This document shows positions 14,922 through 21,429 of a stretch of DNA of 25,036 bases, in pieces. The notes below the pieces were generated by a model. The model saw only the letters and a program-made list of their open reading frames with translations, ran no database searches and was not told the origin of the DNA. The stretch is from JBFYTX01 sp964442335 (lineage in GTDB: Bacteria > Chloroflexota > Dehalococcoidia > Dehalococcoidales > RBG-16-60-22). The position numbers and the translations under genes were made by a program. The DNA lies in the NCBI GenBank assembly GCA_964442335.1, contig CAYTZI010000012.1, positions 1-25,036 on the forward strand, given 5' to 3'. Position 1 is the stretch's first letter; each line of letters begins with the position of its first letter.

Positions 14922-15041
14922 GGTAAGGGGGATGGAAACGTCAGAGTGTAAACCAAGACCTTTAAAAACTAAACAGTGCAATAAAGACGCAGAGGTAAGG
15001 AAAAAGGATTGGATTACTTCGTTTCACCCGGAATGACGCCG

Positions 15042-15488
15042 TCACCTGCACTGCTCGTCTTCTATTTTCTTTATCTTCTCAATACGGGGGATGTGGCGGC
15101 CGCCTTCGAACTCCGTTGCAAGGAAGTCCTCGACGATAACCTTCGCCTGCGTCATGTTTTCCTCGGCGGCGAGGCAGCATATCTGGGCGTCGTTATGCAG
15201 TCGGGCGCGGTGGGCGGTAAAGACGTCATAGCACTGGGCGGCGCGTATGCCGCGGACTTTATTCGCCGCGATGCACATGCCGATGCCCGTGCCGCAGATG
15301 AGTATACCCCGCTCGTATTCCCCGCGCGCCACTGCCATCGCCACCTGGACCGCTATATCCGGGTAGTCTACTGCTTCTTCCGTATAGCAGCCGAAATCGT
15401 GGTAGGTGTGGCCGGCGGCCTTAAGAATTTCAATAACGTGTTTCTTGAGCTCGCAGCCGTGATGGTCGCTGCCGATTGCAATGCGCAC
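15042..15488 (-). CDS. rpiB: Ribose-5-phosphate isomerase B
   Basis: Interconverts ribose 5-phosphate and ribulose 5-phosphate in the pentose phosphate pathway. The 148 residues match RpiB: IGSDHHG at 5-11, the catalytic Cys65 followed by GTGIGM (66-71), AANKVRGIRAA, and RLHNDAQ with His98. The start is GTG 15488, with GGGAGGA (within the end of tsaC) 7 nt upstream. It is the last gene of the t6A cluster, only 4 bp after tsaC. The sugar-phosphate role has no evident link to tRNA modification, so this is likely shared expression rather than shared function. Confidence 0.94.
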   Translation of the reverse strand: MRIAIGSDHHGCELKKHVIEILKAAGHTYHDFGCYTEEAVDYPDIAVQVAMAVARGEYERGILICGTGIGMCIAANKVRGIRAAQCYDVFTAHRARLHNDAQICCLAAEENMTQAKVIVEDFLATEFEGGRHIPRIEKIKKIEDEQCR

Positions 15489-15492
15489 AGAA

Positions 15493-16179
15493 CTATCCTC
15501 CCGTTTGAGTATTTTCGGCTTCCGCCGGACCGTGGAACAGGCGCAGTGTCTCGCGGATTTCCAGCCAGGAGATGCGGCCCTGCCGGATGAGCTGCGGCGG
15601 GCTGGCAGTCAGGTCTACAATTGTAGAAAGCTCGCGAGTTTTCAGTGTGCCCTGGTCGAGGACGAGGGCGACCTCCCCCATGCCTTCGCCGAGTTGCGCC
15701 CTGACCTCGTCGATGGAGTATGCGCCCTGCCTGCCGCTCAGGTTGGCGCTGGTCGCCGTCAGGGGACGCTCCGTCATTTCAGCCAGCGCCAATATTATCT
15801 TGTTGTCCGGTATGCGGATGCCCACCGTATCGAGTCCCGCCACTAGCATCGGGGGAACGACATCCTTTTTCCTGAGCACGAGGGTAAGTCCGCCGGGGAG
15901 GTAGCGCTCCGCCAGGTACCTGGCGATATCGGTGACGAAGGCGTATTTTTCCGCTTCGTCCATGGAGCTGACGGCGATATGTATGGGGTTGGAATAGACC
16001 CGCCCTTTCAGGTGAAAGACCTTCGCCACGGCGCGCGGGTCAAGGGCGTTGACGGAAAAAGCGTAGCCGGTATCGGTGGGACAGACGATTACCTCGCCGC
16101 GGTCGAGCAACTTAGCGGCGCGTTCAAGAACTTTTACATCGGGACTGGCAGCATCAACCTTTTCTATCTTCGTCTTCAT
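15493..16179 (-). CDS. tsaC: L-threonylcarbamoyladenylate synthase (TsaC/Sua5-YrdC family)
   Basis: Makes threonylcarbamoyl-AMP from threonine, bicarbonate and ATP, the first step of t6A37 formation on tRNAs that read ANN codons. The 228 residues carry the YrdC domain: PTDTGYAFSVNA (34-45), KGR (58-60), SNPIHIAVS, LPGGLTLVL, VGIRIPD, TATSANLSG and the STIVDLT ending with a GRIS strand. It lacks the extra Sua5 C-terminal domain. The start is ATG 16179. Its Shine-Dalgarno (AAGGGGGA) comes from a 26-bp repeat that also ends tsaD. It lies with tsaD, tsaB and tsaE, giving the whole bacterial pathway in one cluster. Confidence 0.93.
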   Translation of the reverse strand: MKTKIEKVDAASPDVKVLERAAKLLDRGEVIVCPTDTGYAFSVNALDPRAVAKVFHLKGRVYSNPIHIAVSSMDEAEKYAFVTDIARYLAERYLPGGLTLVLRKKDVVPPMLVAGLDTVGIRIPDNKIILALAEMTERPLTATSANLSGRQGAYSIDEVRAQLGEGMGEVALVLDQGTLKTRELSTIVDLTASPPQLIRQGRISWLEIRETLRLFHGPAEAENTQTGG

Positions 16180-16184
16180 CTTAT

Positions 16185-16210
16185 CCCCCTTCGACTGGCT
16201 CAGGACAGGC
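16185..16210. repeat. Short interspersed repeat at the tsaD-tsaC junction
   Basis: The plus strand reads CCCCCTTCGACTGGCTCAGG followed by ACAGGC. I recall sequences of this type (TTCGAC-nGGCTCAGGacaGG) as scattered short repeats in many genomes including Chloroflexota. On the minus strand it supplies the last codons and TGA stop of tsaD (16202-16200) and the GGGGG ribosome-binding site of tsaC. Only one copy is in this window, so the repeat status rests on recall. Confidence 0.5.
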
Positions 16211-17210
16211 CAAGCGGAGCGTTAGGGAACACATTAAGACGTAAATCCGACTTTTCCCCCGACATCATTCTAGCGTATCCGGCGGCCGCAATCATAGCGG
16301 CATTATCCGTGCAGAGGGACAATTTAGGAAAAAAAACTTTTATCCCCTGTTTCCCGCAGGCTTCGGTGAAAGCCTGGCGGAGCCGGCTGTTGGCGGAAAC
16401 GCCGCCGGTCACGCTGATAGTGGTAACGTTCTTTTCCTGCGCCGCGCGAACGGTCTTGGCGACCAGCACATCGACAATGGCTTCCTGGAAGCTCGCGGCG
16501 ATATCGGCGAGGGGCAGGGACTCACCGCGGGCGAGGCTGTCCCGGAACATGTTCACCACCGCCGTCTTGAGCCCGCTGAAGGAAAAATCGTATGTTCTGG
16601 AGCCTATCATGGGGCGGGGAAATTTAAAAGCTCCGGGATTGCCCTGTTTCGACAGCCTATCGATGACCGGCCCGCCGGGAAAGTCCAGTCCCAGGAACTT
16701 GGCGACCTTATCGAAGGCCTCGCCGGCGGCATCGTCGAGCGTCGCCCCGAGTACCTCATAACGGCACGGCCCGCTGACGTAGAGCAGCATGTTGTGCCCG
16801 CCGGAGACGGTCAGGCATACGTGCGGGAAAGGCATTTCCGGGTGCGAAAGCAGGTTGGCGAAGATATGCCCCTCGATATGGTGCACGCCGATGAGGGGAA
16901 GTCCCCGGGAGTAGCTTATCGACTTGGCGGCGGCGACCCCTACCATCAGGCAACCGACCAGTCCCTGACGGGAGGTTACGGCGACCGCCTCCACATCATC
17001 GAGAGTTTTATCAGCCGTATCCAGGGCTTCTTTAATAACATAGCCGATTAGCTCGGTATGGCGCCGCGCGGCTATCTCCGGCACCACGCCGCCATATTTC
17101 TTAAGCAGGTCTAGCTGCGTGGATATAGCACTGGACAACACATTCCTGCCGTCGGCGACCAGTGCCGCGGCGGTCTCGTCGCAGGATGTCTCAATGCCCA
17201 GAACCAGCAT
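16200..17210 (-). CDS. tsaD: tRNA N6-adenosine threonylcarbamoyltransferase
   Basis: Transfers the threonylcarbamoyl group to A37 of tRNA with TsaB and TsaE. The 336 residues show LGIETSCDETAAA (4-16), VVPEIAARRH, the metal-binding HHIEGH with His111 and His115, LTVSGGHNMLLYV, DDAAGEAFDKVAK, DFSFSGLKTAV and a C-terminal GGVSANSRLR and CTDNAAMIA. One oddity is that the usual GPGL before the VG-rich helix reads RQGL (near residues 81-84). The start is ATG 17210, two bases after the tsaB stop, with no clear Shine-Dalgarno, so it probably relies on coupling. The C-terminal Gly-Leu-Ser and stop lie inside a short repeat. Confidence 0.94.
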   Translation of the reverse strand: MLVLGIETSCDETAAALVADGRNVLSSAISTQLDLLKKYGGVVPEIAARRHTELIGYVIKEALDTADKTLDDVEAVAVTSRQGLVGCLMVGVAAAKSISYSRGLPLIGVHHIEGHIFANLLSHPEMPFPHVCLTVSGGHNMLLYVSGPCRYEVLGATLDDAAGEAFDKVAKFLGLDFPGGPVIDRLSKQGNPGAFKFPRPMIGSRTYDFSFSGLKTAVVNMFRDSLARGESLPLADIAASFQEAIVDVLVAKTVRAAQEKNVTTISVTGGVSANSRLRQAFTEACGKQGIKVFFPKLSLCTDNAAMIAAAGYARMMSGEKSDLRLNVFPNAPLGLS

Positions 17211-17212
17211 AT

Positions 17213-17908
17213 CTATTTTTTGCTCGCGGAATATTTGTTCACGAACACCTTCGCGGTCGATTCTTTCAAGTACAGCGGCGTGAGCGAGAGGGCGTCGTCA
17301 CTACGGCCATGAGAAAGCCTTTCTAAAGCCAGTGTGGCGACTGCGGCGCCGGAGGGTAACACTTCGAGGGCTTTAAACTTTTTCCCGGAACGCTGCTCGA
17401 GCTTCCGGGCGTATTTTTGCGCCTGAATACCCGCCAGGACCGCCCGGCCCGTTATCAGCTCTGAAAGCCCTTCTATATCACCCGTATAGTAATCCCCGAT
17501 TCGTTCCACGGTGTCGTTAACGACACGATACAGACCGGCGTATACGGCGTCGCCGACGCCCACGGATATAACCGGACAGATAAGATTGGCCGCATGCCTT
17601 GCGGAATAAGCCAGAGCGGCAAGAGTAGGCACGCCGCAGACCGGCTTTCCCGCGCTGAAAGCCAGCATCTTGCCCACAGTTACACCCACCCTGATGCCCG
17701 TCCACGAGCCGGGCCCCAGCCCCACCCCTATTCCCTCCACCTGCCCCAGCGCGAGACCCGCGCTTTTCAGGGTGGTATCTATGTTATCGACAATCTGCTC
17801 GAGGGAATCCGTCTTTGCCGGGAAGGACCTGTCCGCCAGGACGCGTGAACCATCCACCACGCCCACGGCGTTGACGTAACCGGAGGTGTCTATGCCGAGA
17901 ACAATCAT
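17213..17908 (-). CDS. tsaB: tRNA threonylcarbamoyladenosine biosynthesis protein TsaB
   Basis: ASKHA-fold partner that dimerises with TsaD and is required for t6A synthesis. The 231 residues have LGIDTSG (4-10), the hallmark GPGSWTGIRVG (65-75), and a KMLAFSAGKPVCGVPTLAALA stretch. It lacks the metal-binding histidines of TsaD, as expected. The start is ATG 17908, whose ATGA overlaps the tsaE stop, and its own stop lies 2 bp before tsaD. The order tsaE-tsaB-tsaD-tsaC is a compact single operon. Confidence 0.92.
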   Translation of the reverse strand: MIVLGIDTSGYVNAVGVVDGSRVLADRSFPAKTDSLEQIVDNIDTTLKSAGLALGQVEGIGVGLGPGSWTGIRVGVTVGKMLAFSAGKPVCGVPTLAALAYSARHAANLICPVISVGVGDAVYAGLYRVVNDTVERIGDYYTGDIEGLSELITGRAVLAGIQAQKYARKLEQRSGKKFKALEVLPSGAAVATLALERLSHGRSDDALSLTPLYLKESTAKVFVNKYSASKK

Positions 17909-18375
17909 GATTCCTGCAACTCTTCGAAGAGGCCGGCGTACCTGCTGCCGGTCATCGAAAAAACGATACGCCGCTTACGGGCGGACAGTATATCAAACCG
18001 GACTTTCAGGAAGCGCCGGGGGAGGAGTGATAAAATTTTTTCCGCCCACTCGATAATCATTACGCCGGAAGCCGCACGCTGGAGGTAGTCCGCGATGCCC
18101 AGCTCGACGCCGTCCGCCTCGGCGCCTATCCGGTAAAGGTCGATGTGAAAAACGGGCAGACGGCCGCTGTACTCATTCACCAGAACGAAGGTGGGACTGT
18201 TGACCTGCTTGAGGGGTACGCCAAGTCCCGCGCAGATGCTACGGGTAAGCAGGGTCTTACCGCAGCCCAATTCGCCGATTAAAGCCACGACGCTGCCGGC
18301 GGAAAGGTGCCTGGACAGCTTTTTACCCAGGGCGGAGGTCTGGGCCGGACTGCCGCTTGTACACACAAGGTCCAT
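17905..18375 (-). CDS. tsaE: tRNA threonylcarbamoyladenosine biosynthesis ATPase TsaE
   Basis: P-loop ATPase that resets the TsaB-TsaD complex during t6A synthesis. The 156 residues have the Walker A GELGCGKT (34-41), SPTFVLVNEY (60-69), a FHIDLYRI segment with Asp79 as the Walker-B-like residue, and IIEWAEK with Glu109 and Trp110. The length is normal. The start is ATG 18375, which keeps the family's usual N-terminus. No Shine-Dalgarno precedes it. Instead an extended -10 box ends 8 bases upstream, suggesting a leaderless mRNA. It is the first gene of the tsa-rpiB operon. Confidence 0.93.
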   Translation of the reverse strand: MDLVCTSGSPAQTSALGKKLSRHLSAGSVVALIGELGCGKTLLTRSICAGLGVPLKQVNSPTFVLVNEYSGRLPVFHIDLYRIGAEADGVELGIADYLQRAASGVMIIEWAEKILSLLPRRFLKVRFDILSARKRRIVFSMTGSRYAGLFEELQES

Positions 18376-18383
18376 GTATCTTA

Positions 18384-18389
18384 AGTATA
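18384..18389 (-). promoter_or_regulatory. Extended -10 promoter of the tsaE operon, possibly leaderless
   Basis: On the minus strand TGC-TATACT (box at 18389-18384) is an extended -10 element, 5 of 6 to TATAAT with the upstream TG. No good -35 is seen. Only 8 bases separate the box from the tsaE ATG, so transcription should begin at or almost at the start codon. Confidence 0.4.
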
Positions 18390-18482
18390 GCAGAATTTAC
18401 CATAAACCGGATACAAAAACGGGTGAAAATCAAGTAACAAATAGTAAGTGAACAGGCCCCAAAGGAAAGGTAAATGAGCATC

Positions 18483-18744
18483 AATATCAGGGTTCTGTTT
18501 GCTTTTAGTTGTCGGTGCCAACCTCACCCCTGTATCCCCTCTCCAGCCAGAGGCATTGGTAATAATCCGCAGATATTTATGGCTGGAAAGGGGAGTCAAG
18601 AAGAGAGGGGGCTTCGCCCCCTCTCAAATTATCTCCCCCTCTCAAACAAGCTAAGATATCAACATTGAATGTGAACCTGTTTGAGAGGGGGACAAAGGGG
18701 GTGAGCATTAGAAATCAACCATATGCAAACAGAACCAATATCAG
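18483..18744. mobile_element. MITE-like element, 246 bp, with 12-bp terminal inverted repeats and 8-bp target duplication
   Basis: The element proper is 18491-18736. Its ends are GGTTCTGTTTGC (18491-18502) and GCAAACAGAACC (18725-18736), a perfect 12-bp inverted pair. It is flanked on both sides by the same octamer AATATCAG (18483-18490 and 18737-18744), an exact target-site duplication. The similarity of the ends continues imperfectly for about 55 bp through a CTCACCCC...CCCCTCTC block. Inside are three hairpins: 18543-18549 with 18580-18586 (7 bp), 18603-18612 with 18616-18625 (10 bp, loop TTC) and 18635-18648 with 18678-18691 (14 bp). There is no coding capacity, so a transposase must act in trans. 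The 8-bp duplication would suit ISL3-, IS4- or IS66-type enzymes; which one is not known. Confidence 0.8.
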
Positions 18745-18750
18745 CACTTA

Positions 18751-18780
18751 TTGGAAAAAGGAGAAGCGCTGTGATATCAT
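18751..18780 (+). promoter_or_regulatory. Putative promoter of the GT2-GtrA gene
   Basis: TTGGAA (18751-18756), 18 bases, then TATCAT (18775-18780), which is 4 of 6 and 5 of 6 to consensus. It starts 7 bp outside the MITE-like element's duplication and 18 bp before the gene's ATG. Confidence 0.4.
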
Positions 18781-18798
18781 TTAAAGCTGGCGAAAGCA

Positions 18799-19875
18799 AT
18801 GAAGAAGTCCGTTTCCATCATCATACCCACCTACAACGAGCGGGAGAATATCACTCCGCTCGTGGAACGCATAGACGGCGCGATGAACAGCCAGGACTAC
18901 GAAGTGGTTTTCGTCGACGACGACAGCAAAGACGGCACCGCCGAGCTTATCGATAGCCTGTCCGGCAAATACCCGGTGCGCGTCCTGGTGCGTAAAGACG
19001 AGCGCGGACTGGCCACGGCGGTCATCCACGGAATCGAGCACAGCGAAGGCGATATTATCGTGGTCATGGACGCCGACCTCCAGCACCCACCGGAGGTCAT
19101 CCCCGAGCTACTGAAGAAAACGGAGAACGGCGCCGATATCGCTATCGGAAGCCGGTACGTCGAGGGAGGAGGCATGAAGGGGTGGGGGCTGACGCGCCGG
19201 GTAATATCGGCGGGAGCGATAATCCTCGCCCACCTGCTGCTGCCCACGACCAGAATGGTCAGAGACCCGATGTCCGGGTTTTTCGCGTTCAAGCGCGCCG
19301 GACTGGAACATGCCTGTCTCAGACCGAAGGGGTACAAGATACTCCTCGAGATACTCATGGAAGGTGATTTCCACAGCGCGGCGGAAGTACCTTACCTGTT
19401 CGCCAACCGCAGCGGCGGGGAAAGCAAACTGAACGCGAAGCAGCAAATCGAGTACCTGAAACATCTCTCCAGCCTCATGTGGCGCAAGGGCGAGTACCTC
19501 AGGTTCCTGAAGTTCTGCCTGGTGGGTTTGAGCGGGGTGGGAGTCAACATGGGGCTGCTCTGGCTTTTCCACGAAGTGGTCGGCCTGTACCTGCTGCTGT
19601 CATCCGCGATAGCCATAGAGACCTCGATAATCACCAACTTTGTCCTGAATAACTTTTTTACCTTTCGCCAGCGCAACCAGCCCGGGGCCAGGGCTTTCTT
19701 AACCCGGCTGGGCAAATTCAACCTGATAAGCCTCGCCGGACTGGGCATCAACCTGGGAGTGCTCTGGGTGTTCACCGAGGTCTTCGGCGTTTTCTACATG
19801 CTGTCCAACCTCATCGGCATAGCCGTGGCTTTTTTCTGGAACTATCTGGTCAACACCTGGTGGACCTGGAAATAG
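18799..19875 (+). CDS. Polyprenyl-phosphate glycosyltransferase (GT2) fused to a GtrA-like membrane domain
   Basis: Residues 1-230 form a GT2 glycosyltransferase of the dolichol-phosphate mannosyltransferase type: SIIIPTYNERENI at the start, FVDDDSKDGT (Asp40-42), VMDADLQHPPEV with the metal-binding DAD at 91-93, GSRYVEGG, and RDPMSGFFAF. Residues 234-358 form a GtrA-like domain with about four hydrophobic helices. The protein probably charges a lipid carrier with a sugar on the cytoplasmic face and helps present it for wall or surface glycan synthesis or protein glycosylation. The start is ATG 18799 without a clear Shine-Dalgarno; a GGAGAAG lies too far upstream. The gene ends 4 bp from the convergent GT-C-like gene, so no terminator fits between them. 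Confidence 0.88.
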   Translation: MKKSVSIIIPTYNERENITPLVERIDGAMNSQDYEVVFVDDDSKDGTAELIDSLSGKYPVRVLVRKDERGLATAVIHGIEHSEGDIIVVMDADLQHPPEVIPELLKKTENGADIAIGSRYVEGGGMKGWGLTRRVISAGAIILAHLLLPTTRMVRDPMSGFFAFKRAGLEHACLRPKGYKILLEILMEGDFHSAAEVPYLFANRSGGESKLNAKQQIEYLKHLSSLMWRKGEYLRFLKFCLVGLSGVGVNMGLLWLFHEVVGLYLLLSSAIAIETSIITNFVLNNFFTFRQRNQPGARAFLTRLGKFNLISLAGLGINLGVLWVFTEVFGVFYMLSNLIGIAVAFFWNYLVNTWWTWK

Positions 19876-19879
19876 GGCT

Positions 19880-21298
19880 TTACCGGGCGTTCTCCAACGC
19901 CGTCACTTCGCCGGTCTGTTTCTTCACCTTTTGGCCGTATTCATTTATCAGTATCGCCGCCAGTACGATGATATCGATGTAGAAGAAATAGCCCCACAGG
20001 CTGCGCCAGGCGAAGAAAAGCGGCAGGACGGACAGCGCCGGAGCGGCATCCGGGTAGCGGCGGCAGTTGAAGTAATACCAGACCAGCGCTAGGGCAAAAA
20101 CAACGAGCTCCGTTATAGCGAACGGCAGCGACGATTGCGCGTCGATGACCCCGCCGGTGACGAAAGTAATTATGCCTACTCCCAGGGGGAACATATTGTC
20201 CGCCACCGGGGCGAATACCGAGGACAGCCACAGCGAAGCGTCGGCGGCAAAAAACCAGGCATTCGCCGCGATAAAGACCCCGCAGATAATCCCTAATGCC
20301 CCCAGCGCCCTACGATCACCCATCGTGCGCAGGACGACGATGAGATAAAAAGGCAGGAAGAACCAGGTAATCTGCTTGGTCGCTACAACGATGGCCATAA
20401 AAACGGCGGACACCCACAGGTTCCTCCGGTACAGCACCCACGCCAGCAGGAGAAACGGGAAATAGACCAGTCCCGTTTCGCCGGCGGCAAGGGAGTTCCA
20501 GATTTCCACGCTGGCGATAAGGGCCGCGATGAAGAGCAGCCGGTATTCGGAGGGGACCTTGAGTATGACGTATAGCAGCGCCAATACCAGAAAAATCAGG
20601 TAAACCAGGCGCAAATCATTGATACCCATCCAAATGAAAGGCGCCGGCAGCAGGAAAGAGCCGGCGGGGTAATTGAACTTGGACTCCAGTTCCGGGGGGA
20701 TATGGGAAGGGTCCTTCATCGCGTCCTGCCAGAGCGCCTCGAGCTGGGCAGAGGACGGGTAGGGAAAGATACTGGCGAACCTGCCCTCTCTCAGCGGCGT
20801 GAGTTTCTCCGAGTCGCTGTGAAACTCCATCGTGGCGGTGACGATATTCGCCTCCGCGTACGGGTTTTTCCCGTTTAAGAGATTTTCAGCCGCCTGGTGG
20901 GAAAGCGCGGTGGCATCGTTATAGCCGTAGATATTTTGCATGGATGTCATGAGGCGGGATATTTCACCCTCCGGGTTATTGGCTTTTATAGCCGAAAGGC
21001 CGATAGTCGTAGCCAGCACCAGGACCAGCGCCCCGACGATGACGAAAACGATGGCAATAACCATGGCGGCGGGCTTGAGCCAGCGCATGCGGTCGGCGAG
21101 ATATATATCCACGTCCGGTGATGCAATCGTCAGCAGGACGGCGAGAAACAGCAGCCAGAAAACCGAGCCGGATATGTAAAAAAAGGGGCTGACCAGTACG
21201 AAGCCAATAGCGGAAAGCGTGGAGGCGATAATCTTAAATAAAAGAGCGATGAAAAACAGGTTGAGCCTGGGGGTGGAAGCCCTGAAAAAACTGCTCAT
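19880..21298 (-). CDS. Multi-spanning membrane protein, probable GT-C/GT87-like glycosyltransferase
   Basis: About 472 residues with roughly ten hydrophobic segments: three near the N-terminus (about 14-34, 40-60, 78-100), a polar loop of 110 residues (about 105-215), then seven more. The loop contains HQAAENLLNGKNPYAE (135-150), an 'A...ll.G.nPY' motif I know from GT-C-type glycosyltransferases (DUF2029/GT87 and relatives) that use polyprenyl-phosphate sugars. The context agrees, because the convergent neighbour would make such a donor. The acceptor cannot be read from sequence. The ATG at 21298 is preferred; a TTG one codon upstream (21301) is possible and no strong ribosome-binding site is seen. 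Confidence 0.65.
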   Translation of the reverse strand: MSSFFRASTPRLNLFFIALLFKIIASTLSAIGFVLVSPFFYISGSVFWLLFLAVLLTIASPDVDIYLADRMRWLKPAAMVIAIVFVIVGALVLVLATTIGLSAIKANNPEGEISRLMTSMQNIYGYNDATALSHQAAENLLNGKNPYAEANIVTATMEFHSDSEKLTPLREGRFASIFPYPSSAQLEALWQDAMKDPSHIPPELESKFNYPAGSFLLPAPFIWMGINDLRLVYLIFLVLALLYVILKVPSEYRLLFIAALIASVEIWNSLAAGETGLVYFPFLLLAWVLYRRNLWVSAVFMAIVVATKQITWFFLPFYLIVVLRTMGDRRALGALGIICGVFIAANAWFFAADASLWLSSVFAPVADNMFPLGVGIITFVTGGVIDAQSSLPFAITELVVFALALVWYYFNCRRYPDAAPALSVLPLFFAWRSLWGYFFYIDIIVLAAILINEYGQKVKKQTGEVTALENAR

Positions 21299-21429
21299 CA
21301 ATCAACAAGTATCCGCTTGTCCCTTGATTAGAATTCTGGTAACATTTTTATAACTATAACTCCCTAAGGTAAAAAAGACAATACAACGTTATCTGGAGTC
21401 GGGGCGGAGTTGCGGGAAAAGGGACTGTT

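Noticed and set aside
18474..18668. Small plus-strand frame starting ATGAGCATC with a purine-rich site upstream, running into the MITE-like element.
   Set aside because: Most of its codons are inside the element, and removing the element gives only an 18-codon frame that stops before the next gene.
18483..18744. Two identical octamers 246 bp apart considered as a CRISPR or attachment-site pair.
   Set aside because: They exactly flank inverted terminal repeats, which is the signature of a target-site duplication; there are no spaced repeats or integrase.
21324..21354. Possible guaA promoter TTGATT-19-TATAAC.
   Set aside because: Spacing is too long and both hexamers are imperfect; kept only as a remark on the 21299-21429 gap, where nothing firmer was seen.
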